Source of the DNA: Typhlomys cinereus
Taxonomy: Eukaryota > Chordata > Mammalia > Rodentia > Platacanthomyidae
Assembly (NCBI GenBank): GCA_023101885.1
Contig: JALPQD010000388.1
Location: 124,001 to 188,000, forward strand
Direction: 5' to 3'
Length of the DNA: 64,000 bases
Positions 11,559-23,800 of this stretch are shown here, one piece after another. Numbering within the stretch: the first letter of the stretch is position 1; the number at the start of each line of letters is the position of its first letter. The notes under the pieces are model-generated. The model ran no database searches. It saw only the letters and a program-made list of their open reading frames with translations, and had not been told where the DNA came from. The translations under genes were made by a program, and so were the position numbers.

Positions 11559-11877
11559 TAGAAATTAAGAGAGATAACAAGACAGTGATTTTTTCCAGGC
11601 CTTTGTGCAAACATTATAGGAAATGTTATACAAACAAAGATGAAAAAGTTAAATTTACATTTTAGTTGGGAAGGATGTGGGATGTCAAAGTCTTTAAAAT
11701 TGTTTTAAAATATCAGTCTTGAAGAACAACAAATACGTACAAAAGTAACTTTTAATTAGATTAAATGTATGAGGCTTTGATTTAATGAAGGCTCAGCAAA
11801 GTCTTTAGCCATAGTTTCAAGGGACAACCTTTCATTCTCCTTAACTGTGGCTTGGCATAAAGTATTCATCTATAAAA

Positions 11878-12068
11878 CAATTATACCTTATACCTAACCC
11901 AAATCCTAAACTTAACACTAGCCCCAGATCGAATAGCAAAAGAAGTCCTATAATTATCTATCACACTAACTTTAACCAAAACCCAACTCCTCATACTAGC
12001 CTGAACACATGCTGACCAATTTATCTGAACATTTATCTGACCAATTAAAAAATAATAAACATGTTTAC
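11878..12068. other. C-rich, G-poor tract; possible nuclear mitochondrial insert
   Basis: Over about 190 bp the plus strand has few G but many C and A, the skew typical of vertebrate mitochondrial coding strands. One frame over about 11948-12050 reads through three TGA codons if TGA is read as Trp. I could not match it to a specific mitochondrial gene, and a TAA interrupts the same frame upstream. Confidence 0.2.
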
Positions 12069-12079
12069 ACAGGAAAAAT

Positions 12080-12680
12080 TGTTTCCTCAATTTAATTATT
12101 TTCCAGTGGTCACTCTTATCATCATCCTGGCAGAAATCAAAATAGTCTAAAGAGACATTGCTACCCTTCCTTTTGGCTACTAGACTGAAACAAAGAACCC
12201 TAAGGAATTGGAATTAGTCCCAAAGTCTCATGCTGAGAGAAAGAGAAGATCGAAGCCTTGTGCTAGCCAGAAGCAGATCCCTCTCTGGAAAAGAGATCTC
12301 ACACAGTTCTGACAACTTATCAGACTACCTTGCAGGAAGACAGGATCCCAGACAGTAATGGAGAGCAGGACCAGATCTGCTTAATTAAACACATCTGTTC
12401 TGTTCTGTCAAGCAAAATCTTCAAGCCGGGTCTCTAAAGAGGGATTGGGTGGGGAATTAGTGGACTGTCTTCTTTACAGTGAGACCATATTGAATAAAAA
12501 CCCTTATTTGCTTTTCATTGTTGCTAGTATATTTAATGTGTGGCTGAGTTTAACATGTTATAATGCATGCTGTAACCCTAAGAATTCCAATAATATTCTC
12601 AGGTCTCCGAATTTAGAAGGCTATCATCTGATTTATTTTTTGATAGATTTGTAGTATGCAGCTATCCATTCACAAAGCTT
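12080..12680. other. Unassigned sequence
   Basis: No gene or recognisable repeat is visible. It lies between the low-G tract and the segment with long open frames. Confidence 0.4.
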
Positions 12681-12684
12681 GAAG

Positions 12685-13414
12685 TCATGGACTCTGTACA
12701 GTACTACACAAAGGACATCTTGAAACACAGAAGGCCATGTTGCATACGACCCTGCCCTTATGGAGTTTGCCTTCCAATGGAAAAATTCCATTACATATTG
12801 GCATACACAATTCTTTGATTGCTTGTATTTGCTGTATGAGGAATATGTACACCATTTTGCAAATTCTTGGAAAGAAAGTTGAACTAGTAGGTGAGTGGAG
12901 ACCTTCTCTGAGCATTAAGCAATGGCACAAAAATTATGTGGGCATAACTTTAGAAAGAATCTTATATCGTATAACACAGTGAAAGTCAATAGAATGACTA
13001 CAGAGGCTTCTGTGGCACAAGATACACTTCACACTTGGGCAGTTGCTGATAGGCAACATGGACAGAATGGTGGACGGAGATGAAACCACAGACAAAATAA
13101 GAGCCATACCAGGCAGAGTTTTACAAATAATATTAAGGACTTTGAAATTCATTCCAACAACTAGAGTAGATCCTGCACTGCAGGTAAAGGGGGTTTTCAG
13201 GGGAGATATCACAGCAAACTTAGAGGTTGTGAGGCCTAAAGGCAGTGATATCAACAACTCAGATTTCCAACCCCTCAAGCTAAGTACTTTAACTTCGCTC
13301 CTTGCCAAGTACAGCTTTGTACAAAGAAACCTTAGGAATTTTCAGATTATTTTCTCCAGTGACCACATCCAGCCCTTGTCCTGCAGGTTTACATGGATAA
13401 AGGTGAATGTTTAA
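12685..13414. other. Segment with long open frames on both strands
   Basis: On the minus strand one frame runs from 13308 to 12685 with a single stop (12934-12936). On the plus strand one frame runs from 12737 to 13414 with two stops (about 12983 and 12992). Neither product is recognised. Such openness in AT-rich DNA suggests decayed coding sequence, perhaps a retrocopy or an ERV piece, but the strand is undecided. Confidence 0.25.
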
Positions 13415-13419
13415 ACAGC

Positions 13420-14540
13420 TACATATCAATTTAACAACCTGAGACATGACCAAAAGTGTAGAAATTACTGAAATCAGAATCTTGAGGTTCATTTCACACA
13501 GACAGTATAAGAAATTAGGCAGAGAATTTGATATTGATTCTTACCAGCTATCTCTTAAGATCCATTCTGGGAGGCACGCTTTATCAGCTCAATTTGTCTT
13601 TCCGCTAATGTACTGCTTTTTATAAATTATTGCTCTTCTCCTTTCCCCCCAAAAATGAAAAAAATTAAATGAGACCATACTCCTCTGAACTTTTCTATCT
13701 TATTTTTCTTTACTTTTTTATTGATTTCTTTATGGAGATAAAATTGAATAAAGAGAATTTTCTCCAGAACTGAACTTATGGATGTAGAACTCAATCCTAC
13801 CACATAACTCCATTAAATGGTGGTATGAAATCCTAGGGTTATAAGAGTGTTATTATCTGAATTATTTAAAACTGAAGTGGACATAGCCACAGAGATTGTG
13901 CTATCAAGAGTAAGCAACTTGAGACAAATAGGAATAAAGAAAATAAAGTTAAATGACAGATTTCCTATCCTCTGCTCACTTTTTTGTCAGGATGGAAATC
14001 TATAGCTCTTGCTAAAAGCAGCTATATCCAGAAAGAAAAAAGATTCCCAGCTTTCCTTAAACTATGGAAGAAAGATATTTTTCTTCATTTTTCAAGACAT
14101 CCAAAGCCCATGTGTGTAAAAAAAAAAAAAATCTTTACTTGTATTTCAGAAGCCAAGTTCCATTTCCAGATTTGTTTGTAATTCTGTTAATAGTGTCTTC
14201 AAATGATATGGCTTGAGCTTATTATGCAGTGTTTCATGAAAATCATGTCCTTACAAAATACATTGTAGCATTCAAATTATCCTTTCCATCAGTAAGTGTA
14301 TAAAGTTTTCTTCCTGCAAGGAAATACCTGTTTTCTGACTGCAACATATTATACTCTGACCTGTGTATACTTTATAATATACCATACCAAGGACGTCACA
14401 ATCCAAGCCAGAATACCACATGATCTGACTGATTAGCAATTTCAAGACTTTGCTTGATAGTCTTCATGGGAGAATTGTCCTTTCCAAACCAGAAGGCATG
14501 CAACTGGTACATCTTAGTTTTCTGGAGTAAACTGCAGTCA
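13420..14540. other. Unassigned AT-rich sequence
   Basis: No gene, tandem array or clear mobile element is seen. An A13 run lies near 14118-14130. Confidence 0.4.
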
Positions 14541-14546
14541 AGAAGC

Positions 14547-14846
14547 ATTGCCCAGAGGCTGGAGAGATAGCTCAGGAGTTACGATTCTGTCTCTGCAAGC
14601 AAAAGGTCCTGGGTTTGGTTCCCAGGTCCCACATGAAAAAAAAGAAAAGGTGGAAATGGCAGTGGCCTGCACTTCCGGCCCTGGTGAGCAGAGCCCAGGA
14701 AATCCTACAGCAAAGCAAGAAGGAAGTAGAAGCAATCCAGGATGATTCCCAAAGTCACCCTTGGTCCTCCACAGAGACACACAGTGCCCTCTGAGACACA
14801 CACACATAGTAAAATAAAAAAAACATTTAAAAGAATTATTGCCCAG
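14547..14846 (+). mobile_element. B2-like SINE, second subfamily
   Basis: The body is 14556-14837 and starts AGGCTGGAGAGATAGCTCAG. A 9-bp duplication, ATTGCCCAG, lies at 14547-14555 and 14838-14846. The mid-part differs from the subfamily at 5391: it has CAATCCAGGATGATTCCCAAA and GTGCCCTCTGAGACACAC. It resembles the copies at 36468 and 42972. Confidence 0.88.
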
Positions 14847-14974
14847 GACCCTTTACAAAGAAAGTTCAAGAAAGAGTCCTTTGCGGAAGTTTTCCAAGAC
14901 CTTTAGCAACTACCTTTCTTCATTATGACTTAACATTTTCCTACTCTTTATAGAGAAAAGGAACACTTTCATAC

Positions 14975-15690
14975 TACTAGTGATTCTGTAAATTAGTAAT
15001 AGCCATTTTGAAAACACAAAAGAGGTTCCCCAAAAATCTGAAAATGACCCAGCAATTGTTGGAAGTGAAATTAGTATGTTAAAAAGATAACTACATTTCC
15101 ATGTTCATTATCCATAGAAGCCAAGACACAGAATCGTCTAAACTACTGATAAGCAATGGAATGTATGAAGAATGTAGTTTTAAAATACAATTTGTAGGGC
15201 TGGAGAGGTGGCTCAAGGGTTAAGCCTCTGCCTTGCAGGTGGAAGGTCCTGAGTTCGGATTCTAGACCCCAGGTATACACACCGGGCAGACGCCGAGGCG
15301 GCCTGTGTTTCTGGTCTTGGTAGGGCTGAGCCTGTGAATCCCTGGGCAGAGTAAACAGGAGGAGGTGGAGGCTGTCCATGGTGGTTCCTGAATTAGCCCG
15401 TGGTTCTACACACACATACATACATACATACATACATACATACATACATACATACACACGCGCACACATGCACAATTGAATAAAAAAAATACAATTTGTA
15501 TGTGCAATAAAATGGCAACCTGCCTTCAAAAAGCAGGAAATTTCATCTATTTCAATAACATAGATGAACCTGAGGACATTATGTTAAGTAAAATAATAAT
15601 GCACAGAGATACAATTACCACCTGGTCTCATTTATATTCAGAATTTTAAAATGCTAAACTCATGAGGTTCAGCATACAATGGTGAATATC
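14975..15690 (+). mobile_element. Ancient L1M fragment (ORF2 3' part), split by a SINE
   Basis: Diverged plus-strand text follows the usual L1 ORF2 C-terminal order: GTAAATTAGTAATAGCCATTTTG, then CCCAGCAATTG, then CATGTTCATTATCCATAGAAG. After the SINE it continues with GATGAACCTGAGGACATTATG and AAGTAAAATAATAATGCACAG. It is far more decayed than the young L1 family, with no open frame left. Confidence 0.65.
15182..15500 (+). mobile_element. B2-like SINE with (CATA)n tail
   Basis: The body is 15197-15485, flanked by a perfect 15-bp duplication AAAATACAATTTGTA (15182-15196 and 15486-15500). It belongs to the same subfamily as 5391-5683. The tail contains about 11 CATA units (near 15414-15456). 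It is inserted into the ancient L1M fragment. Confidence 0.93.
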
Positions 15691-16950
15691 ATATTCTAGG
15701 AATGGAGGTTAGATCTGGATGAGGACAAGAGGTCAGTCAAAGAATACCAAGCCTCAGTCAGAGAAAAACCAATTCTGGTGGTCTGTGAACATGATTACTA
15801 TAGCCAATGAAAATACAGATTTTGAAATCAATAAAAGAATAGATTTTCAAGAAGTTTCAGGACATGTTAGGACAAATATGATGGTTATACTAACCAGCCG
15901 GATGATCCCCCATTTGACATCAAACATAACATTGGGCACCATATAATAAACAATTTTTATTGGCTGAATAAAAGTAAAATACCATTCCACTCCTGGCTCT
16001 TTCTCTGTTCCCTGAGACCAGAAACAGGCAAAAGAACTTTCTTCAGGCTCCTTGTCTTTCCCGAAAATCATTCAGCGCTAGCCTGTGCCATTTGGGGGAA
16101 GTAGAGCACTGCAGAGTTGGCAGCAATTCCTTTGTTTCATGCCTGTTTCTGTCTCCTTACGGAAAGGACGGTTGGTTCACTCTAGGTCTGGCTCCTTGTT
16201 TCCATATCTGGCAATTTGACATCAACCTTGAAGAATGCTGAAGAGACCAGTTCTAACCCCCCCCCCAAACAATGTCTTAAATAAGCACACTAATGGACTG
16301 ACATGTTGAACTGCCCTATTACCTTTTCTAAGGACCAAGCAAAGGTAAAATATCATCCTGTGACAAAGCTGAAAGTTATATAAGCAGCATATATAACCAT
16401 GTTTTCAGTTGAAATCAAGCATGTTTCAGCAAATGATCCCTTCCCATGGTTTGAACACAGTTTTCTTCCACAGTACTTTCATCCTTTGCTGATATTAATG
16501 TTTAGGAAATTTGAGAAAGACACATGACCTTTTGCTTTATCTGCACTAGCCATTGATTAAAATCTTCCTGATCTAGATCATTTGTGCCTTTCATGATGGT
16601 GATCATCCTGCATGAGCCAAAAGGGAAAGAAAAGTATCACAAGGCTTTTTAAAAACAGAAGAAAGAAGCAGAAGATAGAGAATTCCATGTATAGATGTAC
16701 AAGGATTTGACCACTCATTTGTGGTTTTGTGACAGAACAGAGTATGTGTCACAGAAGGAAGGTGTCCTTTAGGAGCTGGAATGGAGAAGGAGCTTCCTAC
16801 AGAAGATAGACTTTCCCCAAGATACTTGGAACGGGTATACACAGCATCCTAAAGTGATACATTTGTGTCTTAAGCCATCACTTGGTGTTAGCTGTATGTA
16901 GCAGATATTAAACTTAAATTGACTTTTTCACCTACCTCTTTTTCTCTTGA
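15690..16950. other. Unassigned sequence
   Basis: Only short open frames occur and no clear repeat family is recognised. A C10 run is at about 16257-16266. Confidence 0.4.
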
Positions 16951-17105
16951 TCCTCAAAACTGTTTTTATAAAGTTCCTCTTTTATTGTTATTACATAAGT
17001 TTGTAAGATGATTGTCCCCTTCTGTGCCTTTGTCTACTTTACATAACACCCAGAAAGAGCAAATGATTTGCTCAAAGTCCTACAGCTTGTAAGAGGGACA
17101 TGCTC
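16950..17105 (+). repeat. MIR fragment
   Basis: The order TTGCTCAAAGTCCTACAGCTTGTAAG at 17069-17094, preceded by GATTGTCCCC and AAAGAGCAAATGA, matches the core and 3' part of the ancient mammalian MIR SINE. It is strongly diverged. Confidence 0.55.
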
Positions 17106-17285
17106 ATTACAACATTATTCACAACAGCTAAGGCACAGAGTGATAGAAAGGCACCATCAATGTTTGATTGCATTTTAAATGTGTAACACAAAACTCAAAT
17201 ATTAATATATGGGATTGTCTCAAATCCCTGCCTTCTTTCTGTTAAATCCTCTGACCGTTTTGAATGTTTCTGAGTCCGCAACCTC

Positions 17286-17514
17286 AAGAATAATTAAGGT
17301 GTTTGAGGGGCTTCAGAGGTGGCTCAGGGGTTAAGCCTCTGCCTTGCAGGCGGAAGGTCCTGAGTTCGGATCCTGGACCCACTTATAGACGCCAGGCGGA
17401 AGCGGGGGCGGCCTGCACTTCTGGTCCTGGTAGGGCGGAGCCTGTGAATCCCAGGGCAGAGTAAACAAGGAGGAGGTGGAGGTGTCCATGGTGGTTACTG
17501 AATTCGCCTGTGGT

Positions 17515-17566
<52 letters not shown>

Positions 17567-17621
17567 TGAATAAATAATAAAAATTAAAAAATCTTTAAAA
17601 AAAGAATAATTAAGGTGTTTG
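17286..17621 (+). mobile_element. B2-like SINE with (CA)n tail
   Basis: The body is 17306-17601, flanked by a perfect 20-bp duplication (17286-17305 and 17602-17621). It is the same subfamily as 5391-5683 and 15197-15485, with a pure CA tail of about 22 units (17518-17563). The right duplication touches the start of the MT-like LTR at 17620. Confidence 0.93.
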
Positions 17622-17787
17622 TGATAGGTACAGGTGTCAGCTTGACAATTGAAGGCTTGGGCTCTCAGTACATTTGTAAAGAATTAATCGTTGAATAAAC
17701 CCCTGAGCAAGGCTGGAGGAGAGTGATGGGGAAGGATGCAACCTACTCTGGATGGGCCCATTCAATGGACAGGTGGATAAAATGGGG

Positions 17788-18459
17788 TGTAATGGTTACT
17801 TTTAACTATTGCTGTGAGAGATCACCCAAAGTCAAGCAACTTAAGGAAGAAAGGGAGATTTATTCAGCTTATGGTTCCAGAGGGAAAGCACAATCTTTTT
17901 TTTTTAATTTTTTTTATTATTATTTATTCAACTGTGCACACGTGCATGTGTATGTGCACGCGTGTGTCTCTGTGTGTGTGTGTGTGTGTGTATGTGTAGA
18001 ACCACGGACGAATTCACGAACCACCATGGACGCCTCCACCTCCTTTTGCCCGGGGATTCACAGGCTCCGCCCTACCAGGACCAGAAGCGCAGGCCGCTCC
18101 CGCTTCCGCCTGGCGTCTATACGTGGGATCTGGGATCCGAACTCAGGACCTTCCGCCTGCAAGGCGGAGGCTTAACCCCTGAGCCACCTCTCCAGCCCGG
18201 GAAAGCACAGTCTTTCAAAGTAGACGTTGCATGGCTGGCTGGCAAAGCTGAAGAAGGCTATATCAGTGCAGACATCTTGGAGTCTGAGAGCTGCAAGACT
18301 GCTTGCTGTAAAGGCAGAGTTCTCCTAGAGGTAGGGTGAACTAATCTACCTCAAGGCCCACCCCTTGTGACTCCCTTCCCCCAACAAGGCTTCACCTCTC
18401 AAGATGCCATGACTTTTCCAACACATGAGACTGTGGGGGACACATTCCAAACCATGACA
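17788..18459 (-). mobile_element. Solo MaLR LTR, same family as 934-1273
   Basis: Read on the minus strand it begins TGTCATGGTTTGGAATGTG (right edge 18459) and ends GTAACCATTACA (left edge 17788), matching the LTRs at 934 and 2639 along its length once the inner SINE is removed. It carries AATAAATCTCC before its end. No interior or second LTR is present, so it is a solo LTR. A clean 5-bp duplication is not seen at its edges. Confidence 0.85.
17882..18215 (-). mobile_element. B2-like SINE within the solo LTR
   Basis: The body is 17899-18198 on the minus strand. The flanks GGGAAAGCACAATCTTT (17882-17898) and GGGAAAGCACAGTCTTT (18199-18215) form a 17-bp duplication with one mismatch. The head (GGGCTGGAGAGGTGGCTCAG on the minus strand) and the GC-rich mid-part match the young subfamily closely. 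Confidence 0.93.
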
Positions 18460-18927
18460 CGGGACAAGCTGTCTTAATAAAGTCAGGCATTCTTTAGCAG
18501 CAGACTAAGCTTGCTGAGAAGTTCGGCCCATGAACTGAGCTGGTAAATCCAGTCAATTCCATGAGCATGAGCCCATTACTATACTTCTTCAGCTGGATCA
18601 GTGAACTGGCATATTTGGGTATAGACAGCTATCCTGTCTGATAAGTGAGTCATGCTCCCCTTTCAGCAATCCTATGGATATGGTATGACCAGTTCCCTCG
18701 GCTTTGGTGTTGGTCTCTGCTACTTACAGATTTGGTATTCAGTAGCAGCTATAGCCATGTAAGCTTTGGTAACCGGAAGTCCAAGTTGCTCACCCTATGT
18801 ATGATTTCCCTTGGCTTCTGGTATGGGCTCTCCTGCCAAACTACACTAATATACGTAACAAGTAATTGTAAGCCAGAATACACCCTTTGGACCCCCTTAA
18901 ACTATTTTGTCATGAATTCATAAGTTT

Positions 18928-19200
18928 TACTGCTATATGGAGAAAGGGTCATTGGGAAGTGACTAGGTCCTCAGAGCAGAACCATTTAGAACAGTCAATT
19001 GTTCTTATAAAAGGGACCCCCAACCCTTTGTTTTTCTTTCCTCTATGTGAGAACACACAAGGTGAACCTGGGCATAGACTCTTTCAAAACACTAAATCCA
19101 CCAGGATTTTCCTTCTTCTTTCCTGTTCTCCAGAACCGTTGTTTATAAATCACCAGGCCACAAAGTCACGCACTAACAACATGTTTTATTCAATATCCCA
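18928..19200 (+). repeat. Ancient MLT1-like LTR fragment
   Basis: The order GTCATTGGGAAGTGACTAGG, CTTATAAAAGGGACC, TATGTGAGAACACAC, TCTCCAGAACC and TTGTTTATAAATCACC follows the consensus order of old mammalian MLT1-type LTRs. It is diverged and recognised from memory. Confidence 0.5.
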
Positions 19201-20110
19201 GAAAACATAGCTTTTTATCTATTGGCAAGCAGTTTTCATACACAATGAACATTACCTTTGATTATATACTACATATTTTATGTTATATGTTATATGCTAG
19301 GACACAGAGGAGAGTACAGCACTGACCACCATGATGTGGGCATTTCTCTGCATCCTCTCTTCCTGACCATTCAGGTACCCCACCACCAGGCCAGAGTGCT
19401 TAAAAATCTACCCATGTGGCTTTGAGAAAGCAGTATATGGAATTTGAAGAGTCATCCATTAAAATAAACAGAAACTCTTGGTGATGCTTACAACCCTAGA
19501 GTCAATAACAAGAGTTTGTCGTCTGTGGAAAATAATTGTTGCTTTTTTTAATCCCACCAATCAGAAATAATTACTGTAAAGGAAAAAATACCGATCTGAA
19601 AAACGAGAACAGTCAGTGCTCTTCACTGCTCAGGAAGAAAATTAGCCTCTGTAAAATGTTAATCAGATCTCCATTCCCGTTGTCCTTCAAGGATGAACCA
19701 CTCATTCCTCCTTTCTCCTTGGCAGGGAGAGTTCTGCCAGTCTCACCTGACCACAACTTTTTGTCCCTCATGTATTGTTCGTACCTTTTCCATTTAGCAA
19801 TTTCTGCATTATTGCACTCTGCCTTCTGACTTTTAGCAAATATTCATCACAAATTATTTCATTCAATTTGTGTCTTGTGTTTCTGAGTAAAGACTCGCCT
19901 TTGTAGCTAACAGCTGCCCTCACAGAGAGCCAATGGAGCTGAGTCCCAGATGCCAAGGCAGTGTGAGTCAGCTTGCAGCTCTTCTTGGATTCTCATAGGC
20001 TGCCAAGAAATGACATTTTGGGAGCTGGTCCAGTAACCTAGTCCTATTACAAATACCATTGGTGAAATAGCAATAAGCATAATATTACAATAAAAGTAAT
20101 TATATATTTA
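19200..20110. other. Unassigned sequence
   Basis: No supported feature is seen; open frames reach 97 codons at most. Confidence 0.4.
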
Positions 20111-20119
20111 TTGTACATA

Positions 20120-20245
20120 TCGGATGCTAGAAAATATATAAATATTCAAATCACATTGATTCCTAATCATATAAACTCCAGCAGGTATCAACACTTTTTA
20201 TTCAGATGAAAAATGTGAGATTTGAAGAAGTTAACTAGACATCAA
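20120..20245 (+). repeat. MIR fragment
   Basis: TTTATTCAGATGAAAAATGTGAGATTTGAAGAAGTTAACTAG resembles the MIR core (a fraction of the consensus 'attttacagatgaggaaactgag'). It is an ancient, short, weak match. Confidence 0.4.
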
Positions 20246-20248
20246 AGG

Positions 20249-20282
20249 ATAGATAGATAGATAGACAGATAGATAGACAGTT
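20249..20282. repeat. (GATA)n microsatellite
   Basis: About eight GATA/GACA units occur directly after the MIR-like fragment. Confidence 0.85.
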
Positions 20283-20751
20283 GATTAGTAGACAAATGAT
20301 AGAAGAAAAAATTAAGGAAATTCCAACAAGTGAAATTAATTTGAAAACTATGGAAAATTAAATAAGGTAAAAATTGTCCAGCTTTCATTATGATACTGCC
20401 TTAAATAAGCTTTCATTATAATATTGTTTAATATAATTTTACTGTTCCCAACAAAGAAATTCAGATGACTAAAAATTAACAGGACACTATTTCATGTGAT
20501 CACCTCATAAGTTCATAAATGCACTCTCACTTTGGTCTTGATAAAATAAGAAAACAATAAAATGCCTTTGACTTATTCTCAGAACACATCTATCTTGTGT
20601 GTGTGAACCATTGGGAGCTCAAATGGAATGACAGTTTCAAAAGAAAAGCATCACTAACTCTTTCTCTTCATGAATTCAAGGACTTCAAGTTCACTTATTT
20701 TGGTGTCATTGAAAATGGTGTAGTAATGGACTGAAAAAGCATTCTTTGTGT

Positions 20752-20808
20752 ACTAAGATATAGCTGAGAGGCACAACACTTGCCTAAGTCCTGGGTACAA
20801 TCTCTAAC

Positions 20809-20857
<49 letters not shown>
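20752..20857 (+). repeat. ID-like SINE fragment with (AC)n tail
   Basis: GATATAGCTGAGAGGCACAACACTTGCC followed by GTCCTGGGTACAATCTCTAAC is a decayed ID-type tRNA-derived head. The tail holds about 24 AC units (20810-20857). Confidence 0.6.
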
Positions 20858-20858
<1 letters not shown>

Positions 20859-20879
20859 TAAACCCACTAAGGGAATAGC

Positions 20880-23800
20880 TTAACTCAATCAATGCACTGG
20901 GCTATGTTAATAGACCCTAAAATTGACATCACAAAGATATTTTTAAGAAGAAAATCATACAAATGATAACCCCATACATTCAGAGGAAGAAGACAGACAA
21001 ACTCCTGATTACAACATAGTATGAAAACATTATGCAGACTATAATTGAGGACAACATCTCAGGAATGTCAACCTGGAAAAACAATTTCAACTAGTGAATT
21101 AAACAGGCAATATTGTTGGTAGACCAGCTCAAAGAATGTGTTGGCTTTTCAAAATAAATGAGGTGGGGGAAAGTTATAAGAAATTAGGAATTCCACATGT
21201 AAAATCAGAAACAAGAGAAAAGGCAGTGACAGAGAAAAATAAATATTTCAGGATATGGAGTGTGGGCTTCATTGAAGTCAGACATCAAAGAATGGAGTTA
21301 GCTGGAAAGGCCAAGATCCAACTCACAAACTCCACAGTAAATACACACACATAAATACATACATAGTTACAGGATTTGTATATTTGCATGTATTTTTATG
21401 AAAACAAACTATCTAAATAACAGGAGCCACCAGATTTAAAATAATGAAGAATACACTAGGTGAATAATCTATGAGTCTTGACATTTTCTTTCTTTCAGAA
21501 GTATGAGAAAAAAAATTCTTAGAGGACAGAAATAAATCCTCTTCAAAAATCTGTATGCAAAAGCCTCAAGTCATTGAATGATCTCCAGATTCATTTAATC
21601 ATGAAACTTTCATGGTACCCAACACAAAATTCAAGCCTATGAAATGAAAAACTCAAACAACATCAACTTTCAGTGACGAGAGCTGATGGATGGAGTTCAA
21701 ATACTGCCAACAAGAGTCTTCATAGGCTCCCTGAGTTTTCTGTTGAAACCGTCAAAGGAACTGTGGATGGAAGTTTCTGGAAAAGAGCTGCACCAGCCAG
21801 GCTGATTGACTGATTAGAGCCTCAGTGATATGGCAAGGATTGGAATGTTGCAAGTTCAGAGTCAAATTATCTTGGACCATTTTTAGGCCCCTTAAGAGTA
21901 GTTATTTATTACTATACATGTAACCTAACATCTTTGTGACTATTCATGTTACTTAGAATATGCAACTAGACTCCTGATGTTCACCATACATAAGACTGAG
22001 AGTGTCATCATATAGCATCTACATCCTGTAATAGAGATCTTCCCACTTCTCTACAACCCACCTACTATTGTTTCCTTTCATATACTTGAAAGGCACCTTG
22101 ATTTATGATTTTCTTTGTTCCTTAATTATAGAACCTCAAGAAACTGTTACCGCAGCAGCAGCGGAACACACAGAGTTTGGGGCAAACTGATCTCTCTGTT
22201 CCCAGGCCACTGTCATTCATATTTAGCTACAGATAAACTCTCTCTTACCCTTTTAAAGTCAGAGTCATGATTTTCTACCTTCGAGATCATCCTCAGGAGT
22301 TAGACACACTGAGTAGGATTAAACACAAGAGTGAAATGGATGAACAGAGAGTATAAACACCACCCACCTGACCAAGAAACGTGAGTGTTTTTATAGGAAG
22401 AGAACATCAAGATTCCTGACTCCTCAGTCACAAGCATACATCATGAGACAGTGTTCAGAGCAAAGGTGAATAGCAATTGACAAACAAGTGAAGCACTGAA
22501 ATAGCTCAGTGCTCAGCCGGGAACTTTAGAGTGATTATAGTGAATGTACTCAAGAAACTAATGGCAAGGAGTTTAACTTTCAGCAAAGACTGCACATATG
22601 AAAATGTGCCAAAATTAACAAAGAGTGTGGAAACATAAATTGTGCTAAAAAGATACACAAAGGAGATTCATACAATTCAAGGGGGAAAGTATTAAGAGTT
22701 ACTCATATGCATTTTTCTATCTGACAAGAATCAATAATCTCTAAAAATCCTAACAAAGAAAAATACAAATAGAGATTCATCTACTCAAATAATATGCAAA
22801 TATATGAGAATCAAAGGAAATCATAATAAATTAAAAGCATGTCAAAGCCAAAATAGTGGGCAGGAGGTGGGAAATGCATGCCTTACCTTCAAGAAAACAA
22901 TAAGAAGTTTTCACCTGACTTAGTCACACTGAGACTGAGAACACAAGCCAGTTGCATAATGGATTTGAAGTTTGAAGAAGAAAAAGGTTAAGAATGTGGC
23001 ATCATAGAATTCAGTTCTACAGAAAAGATGTCTCTAATTGCAGCAATGTAGAAACAGCTTGAGCTAAATAATCTAGAGGCTCCATTGCCCATATATTTGA
23101 CTATATTTGCTAGAAGCTGAAGAATAATTACCCCAGATGCAAACAAGGATGGCGTCACAACACAGAATGAAGGGCTCGAACAAGAAACTATGAGGACGTT
23201 GGCTGACTTTTCATGGAAACACACATGATGGGGAGGAATTCTCTGAGTCCAGACCTTCCGGGTGAGAAAAAAAAATCATAATCAGATGAAGAAAGGATTG
23301 TGGTTCTGGAACCGTAGCATTAATGAACTCAGCTGATCCTTCAGCACTTTCTGCCCTGGACTTCCAATTTCAGGACACACCCAGTACATGGGCATAGTAT
23401 CACACATGATGGTTCTCTCATGTCAATTTACAGATTGTGTAAAGAAACGAAGTGTTGGGATGTCAGGCTGTTGATCCTCCTAGGATCTGAGAGAGTAAGT
23501 GTTTCAACTCTAAAGCAACTGGGTCTGGGAAGTATACTACTGTGTCTCCTATTAGTCTTTTCTGTGGCTCGCAATATGCTGGAAGTTTAGATGCTCTGGG
23601 ATGAGCTATTCTTTTTTAAGTCATCGCATGAATAGGGAGATTTGTGGTTATTTGACTGCATTTGCTTTCCAGACCTGAACTTATTCTGTTATCATCTGCC
23701 ATTGATTGAGGTGACTTCTGTCTAGCCTTTCTTGGATGTTAAACATAGTCCCTATTTCAGGCTTCATGATTATTTGAATGAAAGCAATATCCATGTTTGA

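Larger units (their letters stand above)
17620..18925 (+). mobile_element. MT-like MaLR LTR split by a nested solo LTR
   Basis: The 5' part (17620-17787) begins TGTGATAGGTACAGGTGTCAG and the 3' part resumes at 18460. The latter contains GATATGGTATGACCAGTTCCC (about 18676) and a decayed polyadenylation block near 18876. The same LTR family occurs at 27012-27414, 40457-40862 and in the element at 44276-46337. The split is caused by the solo LTR at 17788-18459. Confidence 0.65.

Noticed and set aside
15408..15460. Regular short repeats that could suggest an array
   Set aside because: They are (CATA)n units in a SINE tail, not spacer-separated repeats; no CRISPR is expected or seen in this mammalian DNA.
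17723..18175. 150-codon plus-strand open frame
   Set aside because: It runs across the boundary of a solo LTR and through an inverted SINE with a TG tract, so it is a chance fusion of repeat sequence.
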